A stretch of 64,000 nt of DNA from BOG-908 sp965198915 (GCA_965198915.1 CBDAQC010000002.1:1674001-1738000); one strand, 5' to 3'; counted from the stretch's first letter, positions 8,291-17,199 are shown. Notes: generated by a model not told the origin, from the letters alone. Translations and numbers: made by a program.

Positions 8291-8953
8291 GTGAACATCC
8301 TCGCTCCCCCGAAAGCCCGCCTGGCCGTCGAAGTCGTGCATGACCTCGTATGCCCGTGGTGCTACCTGGGCATACGCCGGTTGCGCCGCACCATAACGCG
8401 CCGGCCGGACCTGTTGATAGATATTACCTGGCGGCCTTTTCTACTAAATCCTGATATGCCGCGCGGCGGCATGTCCCGCGGGGACTACGTGCTGCGCAAG
8501 TTCGGCGGCGAGGAGCGCGCGCGGCGCATGTATGCCTCGGTCACCGAGATCGGCCGCGCCGAGGGCGTGATGTTCCGCTTTGACCGCATACGCCGCACGC
8601 CGTCCAGCGTGGACGCCCATCGCCTGGTGCGCTGGGCGGCGGGCTTCGGCCGCGCCGACGAGGTGGTGGAGGCGGTGCTGGCCGCGCATTTCACCGACGG
8701 GCGGGACATCGGCGACATCACCGTGCTGACCGCCATCGCGGCGAGCTGCGGCCTGCGTGCCGCCGCGGCCCGTAGCTTCCTGGCCAGCAGTGCCGAGGTG
8801 GACGGCGTGCACGCGGAGAACCTGCGGGCGCACCGGTTGGGGATCAACGGGGTGCCGTGCTTCGTGGTCTCCGGCTGCCACGCCATTGCCGGCGCGCAGG
8901 AGCCGGAGGTGATCGAGCGGCTGCTGGATGTGGCCGCGGCCGAGGCAGGCTAG
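8291..8953 (+). CDS. DsbA-family oxidoreductase, FrnE-like
   Basis: This cytoplasmic thioredoxin-fold protein of 220 residues has the redox motif CPWC in DLVCPWCYLGIRR near residue 22 and the C-terminal cis-Pro signature GINGVPCFVV. This is the FrnE/2-hydroxychromene-2-carboxylate isomerase group, thought to act in thiol-disulfide exchange. No signal peptide is present. The start is GTG 8291, since the upstream ATG at 8282 runs into a stop. It diverges from the GST gene at 8224 and may share a promoter region with it. Confidence 0.85.
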   Translation: MNILAPPKARLAVEVVHDLVCPWCYLGIRRLRRTITRRPDLLIDITWRPFLLNPDMPRGGMSRGDYVLRKFGGEERARRMYASVTEIGRAEGVMFRFDRIRRTPSSVDAHRLVRWAAGFGRADEVVEAVLAAHFTDGRDIGDITVLTAIAASCGLRAAAARSFLASSAEVDGVHAENLRAHRLGINGVPCFVVSGCHAIAGAQEPEVIERLLDVAAAEAG

Positions 8954-9060
8954 CAGCCGCGCCCCTCTTTTTGTGCCGACCATCTTTCTGCGGCGGCCGT
9001 GCGTGCCTGCAGGCTGGCGTGGCAGCCTGCGCTGGCGCCGCCCAACTTCCGAAGCGCGTC

Positions 9061-9714
9061 ATGACAACCTACCGCCTGCATTACTTCCCCGAATCCGGCA
9101 ACAGCTACAAGCTCGCCTTGATGCTGACGCTATGCGGCCAGCGCTTCGAGCCGGTCTGGACCGATTTTGGCGCCGGCGTCACACGGACGGCCGAATGGCG
9201 CCGCCGCGTCAACGAGATGGGCGAGATACCGGTCCTGGAGCAGGACGGCGAACGACTGACCCAGACCGCGCCGATCCTGCTTCGGCTGGCCGACACCTAC
9301 GGCAAGCTGCACGCCATCACCGAACGCGAGCGCTACGACATCCTGCGCTGGATGTTCTGGGACAACCAGAAGCTCTCCGCCGTGATGGCCGAGTATCGCT
9401 ACCGGCGCGCCTTCACCCGCGCGCCCGACCCGGCCGTGATGGCACATCTGAAAGCGCGGCTGGACGATTATCTCGGCATACTCGAACGCTACGTGGCCGA
9501 TCACGCCTTTATCGCAGCCGATCGGCCCAACGTGGCGGACCTATCGATGACCGGTTACCTCTGCTTTCCGGTGCATGAGAGCGGCTACGATTTGGCGGCC
9601 AGCCATCCCGCGATCGCCGCCTGGCGCGAGCGGGTGTCAGCTTTGCCGGGGTGGCGCGCGCCGTATGACCTGCTGCCCGGGCAGCGGCTGCGATGCTACG
9701 TGCAGGTTTCCTGA
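9061..9714 (+). CDS. Glutathione S-transferase family protein
   Basis: A 217-residue GST: the N-terminal domain MTTYRLHYFPESGNSYKLAL has the catalytic-type Ser/Asn cluster, the cis-Pro segment is GEIPVLEQDG, and QTAPILLRLAD contacts glutathione. The helical C-terminal domain contains NVADLSMTGYL, the conserved N-capping Asp motif. It follows the FrnE-like gene by 107 bp on the same strand and may be co-transcribed. The substrate is unknown. Confidence 0.85.
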   Translation: MTTYRLHYFPESGNSYKLALMLTLCGQRFEPVWTDFGAGVTRTAEWRRRVNEMGEIPVLEQDGERLTQTAPILLRLADTYGKLHAITERERYDILRWMFWDNQKLSAVMAEYRYRRAFTRAPDPAVMAHLKARLDDYLGILERYVADHAFIAADRPNVADLSMTGYLCFPVHESGYDLAASHPAIAAWRERVSALPGWRAPYDLLPGQRLRCYVQVS

Positions 9715-9757
9715 CCTTTTGGGGCCGCGGGTCGCTGCGGGCGGAACGTGAGAAAGG

Positions 9758-9800
9758 TTGGGGCTCTGCCCCAAACCCCGTTGGGGCCTTGAGGCCCCAA
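9758..9800. terminator. Tandem GC-rich hairpins at a convergent gene end
   Basis: Two perfect hairpins stand in a row: TTGGGGC-TCT-GCCCCAA at 9758-9774 and TTGGGGCC-TTGA-GGCCCCAA at 9781-9800. A further GGGGCAGAGCCCC lies near 9840. The position between two converging genes suggests bidirectional termination. Same family as 63225-63269. Confidence 0.6.
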
Positions 9801-9858
9801 ACACCCACTCGTTTGCGTGCTTAATCTAGCGGGGTTCGGGGCAGAGCCCCTGCTTTTC

Positions 9859-11310
9859 TTAGCTCCCTCCCGCCGAAAGTCCGGCGTTCCGCGTGTCCGA
9901 ATAGAACCGGCAGCTATTCTCCCCGCCAGGCACGTATTGCGGGCACCCGATCGCGTCCACCCGTCCGGGCTCGGGCACCGGCACGTGCGGCGGCAGGTCG
10001 CCCACGATCGCCTGGCCTATGCCGATTGCGCCGGCTACCGCGGCAGCGTTCTGCCCGGACGCCGCAGCCGCGGCGCGGAACGCGTCATGGCCGCTGTTCC
10101 ACACTACGGCGGCGGTCAGCAGTGCAGACGGCTTCACCGCGGGGGATGCGCCCAGAACGATGCCCATGCCCGGCGCCACCCGGCCAGTGCCGAACAGGTT
10201 CTCCATGGTGATCGCGCAGGCCACCGAGTCACCGCGCCGGTCGATCACCACGAAGCTGGTGGAGGCAGGCAAAGCGGGCAGTTCGCCGGACGAAGGCGGG
10301 TTCTGCAGCAAGGTCAGCGGGTTCCGCCCGGCCTGGCCGGACCGCCAGGCCGCCACCGTCCCGATCGAGACGTCCGCCATGGATTGCGTAACGGTGTGGG
10401 TGCGCAAATAGTCCAGATAGGCGGCCGCGGCGCCCAGGCCGCCATCGGCCGGCGGCGGCAGGAAGGCTGCCTGGTCGTCGCCAACCTTGATGATGATCGG
10501 GTCGGACAGCGCCGGCGCGCTGCGCCGCAGGTCGCTTGCCCGTACGGGGCCGCCGGCCAGCCGGCTTGCCTCCTCGAAACGTTGCGACATCAGCCCGGTA
10601 TAGAGGTCGCCCACGCCTACCACGGCCAACTGGTTCAGCGTGGCGCCCAAATCCTGCTGCACCAGCCGCGCGCCCTCGCCGAGCGGTTGGCCACCCGGCG
10701 CGAAGATCGCCGCCGCGTTCGGATCGCCCAGCAGCGGGCCCTGCACCTGCGCCAGGTCCCGCGCCAGCGCGCGTGAAATGGAGAACCCGGAATCGGCCGC
10801 CTGGCGCGCCGGCGCGATGAGCGAGCCGAATGGCTTGGAGCCGTACTGCGCGGCCAGAAGATACAGGCCGCGTGCCAGCATCGGCACCGCGGCCGGCCGG
10901 TCGCCCGCATTCGTCTCGGGCGCGCGCGGCGTGAACATGATCGCCTGCGGGATGCCGTGCCCGGGCGAGTTGGCGCCCGGCTGGTAGGCGATGCACGCGC
11001 CACCGGCGCCCAGCGAGGCGCGCGACGGCAGGGTGGCCGACAGCATGAAACCCAGCGTGACTGCCGCGTCCGCCGCGTTTCCGCCCGTGGCCAGCACCTC
11101 GCGGGCCGCAAGCGCCGCCAGCGGCTCGTCGGCCGCCACGCCGCCGATGAAGCCCTTCAGGTGCTCGCCAGGATCCAGCGGACCGCCCAGCAAGGTCTTG
11201 CTGACGCTGTGCACCGTGCTGTGGACGGTTTCACACCCGCCGCCCAGCAAAGACAGGCCAACGGCCAGCACCAAACCTTGCCGTGTCCGGCCGCCCACGC
11301 GTGTGCTCAC
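9859..11310 (-). CDS. Gamma-glutamyltransferase-like lipoprotein
   Basis: A 483-residue Ntn-hydrolase of the gamma-glutamyltransferase type. GGNAADAAVTLGFML and ASLGAGGACIAY are hallmarks of the large subunit, and ALPASTSFVVIDRRGDSVAC corresponds to the region where the precursor is cleaved before a Thr nucleophile; here the aligned residue looks like Ser. The N-terminus is a lipoprotein signal with lipobox LLGGGC (Cys26). GTG 11310 is chosen for its position before the signal peptide and a GGAG upstream. It is shorter than typical enzymes (about 570). It probably acts in the periplasm on glutathione or gamma-glutamyl peptides. Confidence 0.75.
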   Translation of the reverse strand: MSTRVGGRTRQGLVLAVGLSLLGGGCETVHSTVHSVSKTLLGGPLDPGEHLKGFIGGVAADEPLAALAAREVLATGGNAADAAVTLGFMLSATLPSRASLGAGGACIAYQPGANSPGHGIPQAIMFTPRAPETNAGDRPAAVPMLARGLYLLAAQYGSKPFGSLIAPARQAADSGFSISRALARDLAQVQGPLLGDPNAAAIFAPGGQPLGEGARLVQQDLGATLNQLAVVGVGDLYTGLMSQRFEEASRLAGGPVRASDLRRSAPALSDPIIIKVGDDQAAFLPPPADGGLGAAAAYLDYLRTHTVTQSMADVSIGTVAAWRSGQAGRNPLTLLQNPPSSGELPALPASTSFVVIDRRGDSVACAITMENLFGTGRVAPGMGIVLGASPAVKPSALLTAAVVWNSGHDAFRAAAAASGQNAAAVAGAIGIGQAIVGDLPPHVPVPEPGRVDAIGCPQYVPGGENSCRFYSDTRNAGLSAGGS

Positions 11311-11386
11311 CGGTGCCACTACTCCGCCTTGAAAACGAGCCGGTGGAATAAACGTGATCCTGCCGTGGGGCAAGGAAGGGGCTTGC

Positions 11387-11534
11387 AGGAAGAAAGCCTT
11401 TCCTTCTCGAGAAAAGAAGCAAAAAGCCTCTGGTCCGGTGTCGCGGAAACGTCGAGGCGGGCGCTTCAGCGACGCACACTCGCCATAGACGAAAGTTTTC
11501 AGGTTCTTTCTCCCCGAAAGAACTGCTTGCTTCC
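11387..11534. repeat. Diverged full copy of AT-rich palindromic element
   Basis: The left arm (GGAAGAAAGCC, CTTCTCGAGAAAAGAAG) and the right arm (GAAAGTTTTCAGGTTCTTTC, ending AACTGCTTGCTTCC) flank a GC-rich centre of about 60 bp. It occupies most of the divergent spacer between 11310 and 11588. Confidence 0.65.
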
Positions 11535-11587
11535 TTTCTCTCACCCCAATGCTAAACCCCCACCTCGAACCAGAGGGCTCCTGAGAC

Positions 11588-12322
11588 ATGCGCCGCGCTT
11601 TGCTGCTGACCGCGACACTTCTGCTGAACGCCCCCGCCGTGGCGGCGGAACCCGGCTTCACGCCGGAGCAGCGCCAGCAGATCATCCAGATTGTGCGTGA
11701 CGCGCTGAAGACGGATCCTTCCATCCTGCGCGACGCGGTGGTGGCGCTGCGGGCGGACGCGGAAGCCCATGACGCAGCGGATACCAAGGCGCGTATCGGC
11801 GCGAGCGAGCACGCGCTGACCGCCGCTTCGGGCGATCCGGTGGCCGGAAACCCCCGGGGGGACGTGACCCTGGTGGAGTTCTACGACCCGCGCTGCCCGT
11901 ATTGCCGCCGCATGCTCCCCGCCATCCAGTCGCTGATCCAGCACGATCCCAAGCTGCGGGTGGTCTACAAGGATATTCCCGTGCTTGGCCCGGCCAGCGT
12001 GCTGGAAACGCGCGCCATACTCGCCGCCCAGCGCCAGGGCGGCTACGAGAAGATGCAGGCTGCCCTGATGAGCAACCCCGCCCAGCCGACGGATGCGCTG
12101 ATACGCGACACCGCGAAATCGCTGGGCCTGGACCCTGCCAAGCTCGCCTCCGACATGACGGGGCCAGCGGTGACACATCAGATCGACGCGAACATGGCGC
12201 TGGCGCACGAGCTGAAAGTGGAGGGCACGCCGGTGTGGATCGTGGGCGACGCCTTCATCCCCGGGGCGGTGGACCAGGCGGCACTCGAGCAGGCCATTTC
12301 AGCGGCGCGGCAGAAAGGCTGA
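11588..12322 (+). CDS. Periplasmic DsbA-family thiol-disulfide oxidoreductase
   Basis: A 244-residue exported thioredoxin-fold protein. The signal peptide is residues 1-20 (LLLTATLLLNAPAVAAE). An N-terminal helical extension (about residues 23-80) precedes the redox domain, as in ScsC/BdbD/DsbG-like proteins. The active site is CPYC in FYDPRCPYCRRML, and the cis-Pro motif is VEGTPVWIVG. It probably introduces or isomerises disulfides in secreted proteins; a dsbB gene lies at 18225. A GC stem-loop follows at 12329. Confidence 0.88.
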   Translation: MRRALLLTATLLLNAPAVAAEPGFTPEQRQQIIQIVRDALKTDPSILRDAVVALRADAEAHDAADTKARIGASEHALTAASGDPVAGNPRGDVTLVEFYDPRCPYCRRMLPAIQSLIQHDPKLRVVYKDIPVLGPASVLETRAILAAQRQGGYEKMQAALMSNPAQPTDALIRDTAKSLGLDPAKLASDMTGPAVTHQIDANMALAHELKVEGTPVWIVGDAFIPGAVDQAALEQAISAARQKG

Positions 12323-12328
12323 GCACCG

Positions 12329-12346
12329 CCGAGGCGCTAGCCTCGG
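12329..12346 (+). terminator. Stem-loop after DsbA-family gene
   Basis: CCGAGGC-GCTA-GCCTCGG is a perfect 7-bp stem with a 4-nt loop, 6 nt after the stop codon. It is followed only by TTAC rather than a T-run, so termination is probable but weak. Confidence 0.4.
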
Positions 12347-12498
12347 TTACGGCACGGCGGACCATCCGCAGGTCAGGTTCGGCCACAGCCAACGAGGCAC
12401 GTCGCAGGCACGCACCACGTAGCGGCGATCAGATGTCGGGTGAGTCTGCTGCCAGGCACGCCCGGACAAACGTGTTAGCGGCGGGGCCGGAAGTCCGG

Positions 12499-12879
12499 TT
12501 ACTGCTCGACCGGGACGCTCAACCCAAGCCCGGCGGCGCCGGCCTTTCGGCGTTCCAGCGTGCCTTGCTGGCTCGACGCGTAGGAGTAGCCGTCACCCTG
12601 GTAGAGGCTGTTGGGGAACAGGAATTTCGGCGACAGCTGCGCCTCGGTCTGCACCTTGCCGGCGGGGGCTTCCACGTCTTCGTTCGGGACAGGCGCTGCC
12701 TGATAGATGGTGTTCTGGAAGGTCAGCGGCTTGGCCGGTGCCGGCGCCGGCTGGGCAAGCGGCCCCACGTCGCCGATCTGCACATGCATGTTGTCCGGTC
12801 CAGCGGCGCCCAGGAAAGCGGCCAATCCGACCAAAGCGCCCAGCCTGAGCTGACGCGCACGTGATGCGAAGGTGTCCAT
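12499..12879 (-). CDS. Secreted hypothetical protein (126 aa)
   Basis: I do not recognise the family. The N-terminus has a short hydrophobic segment (LGALVGLAAFLGAAG) that could be a signal peptide. The rest is hydrophilic with a Pro/Ala-rich linker (PLAQPAPAPAKPLT) and the segments FQNTIYQ and FPNSLYQGDGYSYASS, a loosely repeated [F]xN[ST][IL]YQ motif. It lies 105 bp downstream of pgk on the same strand and could be its last operon member. Probably periplasmic or membrane-anchored. Confidence 0.55.
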   Translation of the reverse strand: MDTFASRARQLRLGALVGLAAFLGAAGPDNMHVQIGDVGPLAQPAPAPAKPLTFQNTIYQAAPVPNEDVEAPAGKVQTEAQLSPKFLFPNSLYQGDGYSYASSQQGTLERRKAGAAGLGLSVPVEQ

Positions 12880-12984
12880 ACCCGAAGCATGCGGAATTTC
12901 GCAGTCGGGATCAACGAAAAGGTGAAAAAGTTGATAAGTGTTACAAATCCGCCCGGCTTGCGCGGAAACTGACGTGGCCGGGGA

Positions 12985-14196
12985 TCAGGCCGGAATCACC
13001 ACGCCGTCCAGCGATTGCAGGGCCAGGATGCCGGGAAGCACCTTGCCTTCCAGCCACTCGAGAAAAGCCCCGCCGGCGGTCGAGACGTAGCTCATCTTGT
13101 CGGCCACCCCCGCCTGGCGCAGGGCGGCCACCGTGTCGCCGCCGCCCGCCACCGAGCGCAGATGGCCCGCCTGGGTCGCTTCGGCAACCGCATGGGCCAG
13201 CTCCATAGTGGCTGTGTCGAACGGCCTGGTTTCGAACGCGCCGAGCGGTCCGTTCCAGACCAGGGTGCGCAAGGACGGCAGGCGCTGGCGCAATAGGGCC
13301 ACTGTCTTCGGTCCCACGTCCAGGATCATCGAGTCGGCCGGGACCGCGGAGATGTCGACGGTCCGGGTGGGCGGGTCGGCGCGGAACTCGGTGGCGGTCA
13401 CCGCATCGACCGGCAGGATGATCTCGCAGCCGCCGGCGCGCGCCTGGGCCAGGATGTCGCGTGCGGTCTGGTGCATGTCCGGCTCCTGCAGGGAGCGGCC
13501 GACCTCGATGCCCTGGGCCGCCAGGAACGTGTTGGCCATGGCGCCGCCGATCACCAGCACGTCCACCCGGCCCATCATGTTGCCCAGCAGCGCCAGCTTG
13601 GTGGAGACCTTGGCGCCGCCGACGATGGCGCCCACCGGCCGCTCCGGATGCTCGAGTGCCGCGGACAGCGCCTCCAGCTCGCGCTGCATCAGCCGCCCGG
13701 CATGGCTGGGCAGATGGCGCGCCACGCCCTCGGTGCTGGCATGGGCGCGGTGGGCGGCGGAGAACGCGTCGTTGACGTAGATGTCCGCCAGGCTAGCGAG
13801 TTGGCGGGCCAGTTCCGGGTCGTTGGCTTCCTCGCCCGCGTGGAAGCGCGTGTTCTCCAGCACCAGCACCTGCCCGGGGCCGAGGCGTGCCACCGCGTCC
13901 TCGGCCACCGGCCCCACGCAATCATCGGCGAAGAACACGTCGCGCTCCAGCACGTCCCGCAGGGCGGCGGAGACAGGCCTCAGCGACATCGATTCGACGC
14001 GCTGGCCGCCCGGCCGGTCGAAATGGCTGACCACGATGACACGGGCGCCGGCATCGGCCAGCTCGCGTATCGTGGGCGAGAGCCGCTCGATACGGGTGAG
14101 GTCGGAGATGCGGCCGTCGCGCACGGGAACATTGAGGTCGGCGCGCAGCAGGACGCGCTTGTTGGCTACGTCTATGCCGTCGATGGTCTTGAACAT
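12985..14196 (-). CDS. pgk: Phosphoglycerate kinase
   Basis: The protein interconverts 1,3-bisphosphoglycerate + ADP and 3-phosphoglycerate + ATP in glycolysis/gluconeogenesis. It is 403 residues, full length. Signatures include RVLLRADLNVPVRDGRI (substrate-binding N-domain), GGAKVSTKLALLGNM, WNGPLGAFE and the nucleotide-loop VAGGGDTVAAL. ATG 14196 has AAGGA about 9 nt upstream; the in-frame extension to 14280 is read-through of the palindromic element. It is third in a tkt-like/gap/pgk cluster and is separated from gap by a full palindromic element. Confidence 0.97.
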   Translation of the reverse strand: MFKTIDGIDVANKRVLLRADLNVPVRDGRISDLTRIERLSPTIRELADAGARVIVVSHFDRPGGQRVESMSLRPVSAALRDVLERDVFFADDCVGPVAEDAVARLGPGQVLVLENTRFHAGEEANDPELARQLASLADIYVNDAFSAAHRAHASTEGVARHLPSHAGRLMQRELEALSAALEHPERPVGAIVGGAKVSTKLALLGNMMGRVDVLVIGGAMANTFLAAQGIEVGRSLQEPDMHQTARDILAQARAGGCEIILPVDAVTATEFRADPPTRTVDISAVPADSMILDVGPKTVALLRQRLPSLRTLVWNGPLGAFETRPFDTATMELAHAVAEATQAGHLRSVAGGGDTVAALRQAGVADKMSYVSTAGGAFLEWLEGKVLPGILALQSLDGVVIPA

Positions 14197-14210
14197 TGGG
14201 TTTCCTTCTA

Positions 14211-14350
14211 GGAAGAAAGGAAGGCCTTCTTTTTTGAAGAAAAAGGAACAAAAAACTTTTGCTCCCTGTCGGCGGCTCAACGGACAGGTCCGCGACAGCC
14301 AGACAAAAGTTTTTTGCTTTTTTTTTCAAAAAAGAAGGCCTTCCTTCCTT
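14211..14350. repeat. Full AT-rich palindromic element between gap and pgk
   Basis: The left arm GGAAGAAAGGAAGGCCTTCT continues through a TTTTTTGAAGAAAA loop to AAAAAACTTTTG. The right arm is its near-exact reverse complement, ending AAGAAGGCCTTCCTTCC. The centre forms CTGTCGGCGG...TCCGCGACAG. The gap stop codon TAA lies at the right boundary (GTAAGGAAGG read on the minus strand). It interrupts a tandem gene pair. Confidence 0.9.
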
Positions 14351-15368
14351 ACATGCTGCCCCACAACGCGGCGGTATCCGACATCCGCGACGAAAACCCC
14401 CACTCGTTGTCATACCACCCGGCGATGCGCACCAGCCGGCCGCCATCCACCAGCGCGGTCTGCGTGGCGTCGAACGTGCAGCTTGCCGCAACACCGTTGA
14501 AATCGGTGCTGACCAGCTTCTCCGTATTGTAGTCCAGTATGCCCTTCATCGGCCCCGCGGCCGCCGCCTTGAACAGCGCATTCACGGCGGAGACGTCGGC
14601 AGGCGGGCGGGCCAGGTTGGCGTCCAGCGACACCAGCGAGACGTTCGGCGTGGGCACGCGTATGGCGGTGCCGTCCAGCTTGCCGGCCAGTTCCGGCAGC
14701 ACCAGGCCCAGCGCCTTGGCGGCCCCCGTGCTGGTCGGAATCATCGACAAGGCCGCGGCGCGGGCGCGGTGCAGGTCCTTGTGCAGGGTGTCCACGGTGC
14801 GCTGGTCGCCGGTGTAGCTGTGTATGGTCACCATGTAGCCGCGCTCGATAGTGCAGGCGTCGTGCAGCACCTTCGCCATCGGGGCCAGGCAGTTGGTGGT
14901 GCAGGAGCCGTTGCTGACGACCGTCATCTCGGGCTTGAGCGCATGCTGGTTGACGCCCATGACGATGGTGGCGTCTACCCCATCAGCCGGGGCGGAGACG
15001 AGGACGCGCCGCGCGCCGGCGGTGATCAGTGCCGAGGCCGCCTGCTTGCTGGTGAACAGGCCGGTGCACTCCATCGCCACGTCGACACCCTGGTAGGGCA
15101 CCTTGGACGGATCGCGCTCGGCGGACACCTTTATCGGCCCGTAGGTGCGCCCGTTGTAGCGGATGGTGATCGCGTCGCCTTCGACGGTGACCTCACCGGG
15201 GAAGCGGCCGTGCACGCTGTCGTAGCGGAACAGATGCGCGTTGGCCTCCACGCTGCCGAGGTCGTTGATCGCGACGGGTTCGACGTCCGTGCGGCCGCTC
15301 TGCACCATGGCGCGCAGTACCAGCCGGCCGATGCGGCCGAACCCATTTATCGCGACTTTGACTGCCAT
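14349..15368 (-). CDS. gap: Glyceraldehyde-3-phosphate dehydrogenase
   Basis: A phosphorylating GAPDH of 339 residues, oxidising glyceraldehyde 3-phosphate with NAD(P). The Rossmann start is AVKVAINGFGRIGRL, and the active site NGSCTTNCLAPMAKVL includes the catalytic Cys. The C-terminal WYDNEWGFSSRM is also diagnostic. ATG 15368 is chosen because homologues begin MAVKVAINGFG; GGAG stands about 11 nt upstream. It is between the tkt-like gene (108 bp upstream) and pgk. Confidence 0.97.
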   Translation of the reverse strand: MAVKVAINGFGRIGRLVLRAMVQSGRTDVEPVAINDLGSVEANAHLFRYDSVHGRFPGEVTVEGDAITIRYNGRTYGPIKVSAERDPSKVPYQGVDVAMECTGLFTSKQAASALITAGARRVLVSAPADGVDATIVMGVNQHALKPEMTVVSNGSCTTNCLAPMAKVLHDACTIERGYMVTIHSYTGDQRTVDTLHKDLHRARAAALSMIPTSTGAAKALGLVLPELAGKLDGTAIRVPTPNVSLVSLDANLARPPADVSAVNALFKAAAAGPMKGILDYNTEKLVSTDFNGVAASCTFDATQTALVDGGRLVRIAGWYDNEWGFSSRMSDTAALWGSM

Positions 15369-15476
15369 CTGACGCCTGTCTCCGTTCCTGTCTTGCCAAT
15401 TCGTTTGCAATATCCGGCTCCTAGCGTGCCAGGGGCCACTCTGTTCCCCGGTAATCTAGAAAGCGCCCGCCGCTGT

Positions 15477-17153
15477 CTAGACCGATACGCAGAATGCCAG
15501 ATGCCGCATTACCGCATCGGTCAGCCGTGCGGCGCTTTCCGGCGGTGCCAGCACCAGTCCGCGGTCGCCGACCCAGCGGTCCCAGCCGAAGCCGCCACCG
15601 GTCGCGATCGCCACGCGCGGCGCCTCGCCCAGCACGTCCGCGAGCCAGCCCGCGTCCTGACGCGCGAACAGGTGCCAGCACGGCAGGGAGATGACGGCGG
15701 TCCGGATGCCGCAGCGGATGAGCAGCAGGCGTGCCTGGAGCGCCAATTCCAGCTCTGGGCCGCTGGCGACCAGGGTTGCATCACGTGGGCCGGGTGCCGG
15801 CGCCGCGATGTAGCCGCCACGGGCGGAGCGCGCGCGGGCCGGTTTTTCGGCGAGCAGCGGCCGCGGCAGGTTGCTGACGAGCAGGACAGCGGGGCCGCCG
15901 GCGTGCCGAATGGCGAGTTCCAGGCACTCCAGCGACTCCGAGGCGTCTGCCGGCCGGAATACCAGCAGGTTCGGGACGGCGTGCAGCGCGGCTTCCAGGC
16001 CGGGCGGCTGACGATCCGCCTCCACCAAGATCTGCACCAGGCGCGCGCCGGCGAGGGCTGCGTGACGCAAGGCGGAAAGCAGGGCGTCGAACGCGTCCAT
16101 GCGATGCGCGGCGATCGGGATCAGGCCGCCATGCGACCCGGCACCATACAGCGCGGCCCCGGCCCCCGCCGTCCAATGCCCGGCCGCGGCGCGCGACGCT
16201 GCGGGAAGCTCCGCCTGGACGGCCGGCACCGGCCAGCCGGCGGACCCGGGCAGCGCCGCCAGCTCCGGCAGCCCGGCGGCCAGAGCGGTCGTGGCACGCA
16301 TCAGCGCAGACTCCGTGGCGATCCTGGTCTGGCCGGTGGGTAGAAGCGGGCCGGGTTCGCATAGCGGCGCGTGCCATCCCCCTTGCAGGCGGCCGGACTG
16401 CGCGGCGTCGAAATCCTGCCGGCTGCCGTGACGGGCCAGGCGCTTCAGCCAGGCGCGCCGGACACCGGCAGAGCGCCGCCCGGCCGCCTCCCAAGCGAGC
16501 CCGGCCTCGATTTCGGCCTCGAGTGTTTCCGCGGCACCGGTGCACAGAATCAGCGTGGGCTTGAGCGAACGCAGCGCCGCCGACAGGCAAGAGGCTATCG
16601 CCGCCGCATCGCCGGCGCCGGCGCGTCGTACGGCCCAGCCCGCGGCGGTGAAGCCGGCGGTGCCGGGCGGCTGCTCCTCCATCAACCCGGCGATCACGGT
16701 CAGCCGCCCCAGCCGCCAAGCGCCGGCAAGCGAGGCGGCTTCCTGGACAGGCCCCGTGGCGAGCGTATCGCCCGGGCACAGCACCCATGTCCTGTGGTCG
16801 ACCAGCGAGCGGCCGAACCTTGCGGCTACCAGGCGCTCGGCCAGGGCCATGCCCACACCGCACCCGACAGCCAGGCCGTGCACGGCGCCGAGCCCTTCCG
16901 TGCGCGCCAGTCCCGACAGCGTGCCGGCCAGGCCCGAGAGGGCCGGATCAATGACGAGGCGGTCGCGGTCCGGCCAGAGCGGGTCGGCCGAGTCGTAGCG
17001 CAAATGGCGGCCGGCGAGCTGGGCGGTGGCAAGGCAGAGCGCCCCGGCCGAATCGCCGACGCCGCGCTGCAGGCTTGCGGTCAGCAGGCGGAGCTGTCGG
17101 GCCCTGGGAAGCCCGGCCTCTGCATCCTGCGGAACATCGGTCTGGTTCGGCAT
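15477..17153 (-). CDS. Degenerate transketolase-like protein
   Basis: This 558-residue protein aligns by order of segments with transketolase (about 660): HGLAVGCGVGMALAERLVAA, VLCPGDTLATGPVQEAASLAG, then a pyrimidine-like domain with PNLLVFRPADASESL, and a C-terminal domain. The thiamine-diphosphate motif GDG...N is broken (GDT, and no Asn before the NGIS-equivalent, here GLMEEQ), and the PYR-domain Glu and His motifs are not evident. It is thus probably inactive or altered. Position upstream of gap and pgk is the classical tkt-gap-pgk order. ATG 17153 is chosen; ATG 17201 would overlap the divergent lipoprotein start. Confidence 0.7.
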   Translation of the reverse strand: MPNQTDVPQDAEAGLPRARQLRLLTASLQRGVGDSAGALCLATAQLAGRHLRYDSADPLWPDRDRLVIDPALSGLAGTLSGLARTEGLGAVHGLAVGCGVGMALAERLVAARFGRSLVDHRTWVLCPGDTLATGPVQEAASLAGAWRLGRLTVIAGLMEEQPPGTAGFTAAGWAVRRAGAGDAAAIASCLSAALRSLKPTLILCTGAAETLEAEIEAGLAWEAAGRRSAGVRRAWLKRLARHGSRQDFDAAQSGRLQGGWHAPLCEPGPLLPTGQTRIATESALMRATTALAAGLPELAALPGSAGWPVPAVQAELPAASRAAAGHWTAGAGAALYGAGSHGGLIPIAAHRMDAFDALLSALRHAALAGARLVQILVEADRQPPGLEAALHAVPNLLVFRPADASESLECLELAIRHAGGPAVLLVSNLPRPLLAEKPARARSARGGYIAAPAPGPRDATLVASGPELELALQARLLLIRCGIRTAVISLPCWHLFARQDAGWLADVLGEAPRVAIATGGGFGWDRWVGDRGLVLAPPESAARLTDAVMRHLAFCVSV

Positions 17154-17199
17154 GGGCCATCTGTTGCAGCGGCCTGGCAGGTCTGCAACGTTCGCCGCC

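Noticed and set aside
14211..14350. Recurring peptide of the type KVFCFFFQKRRPSF at the start of many frames
   Set aside because: It is translation of the palindromic element arms, not a conserved leader peptide; none has a ribosome-binding site and true gene starts lie downstream.
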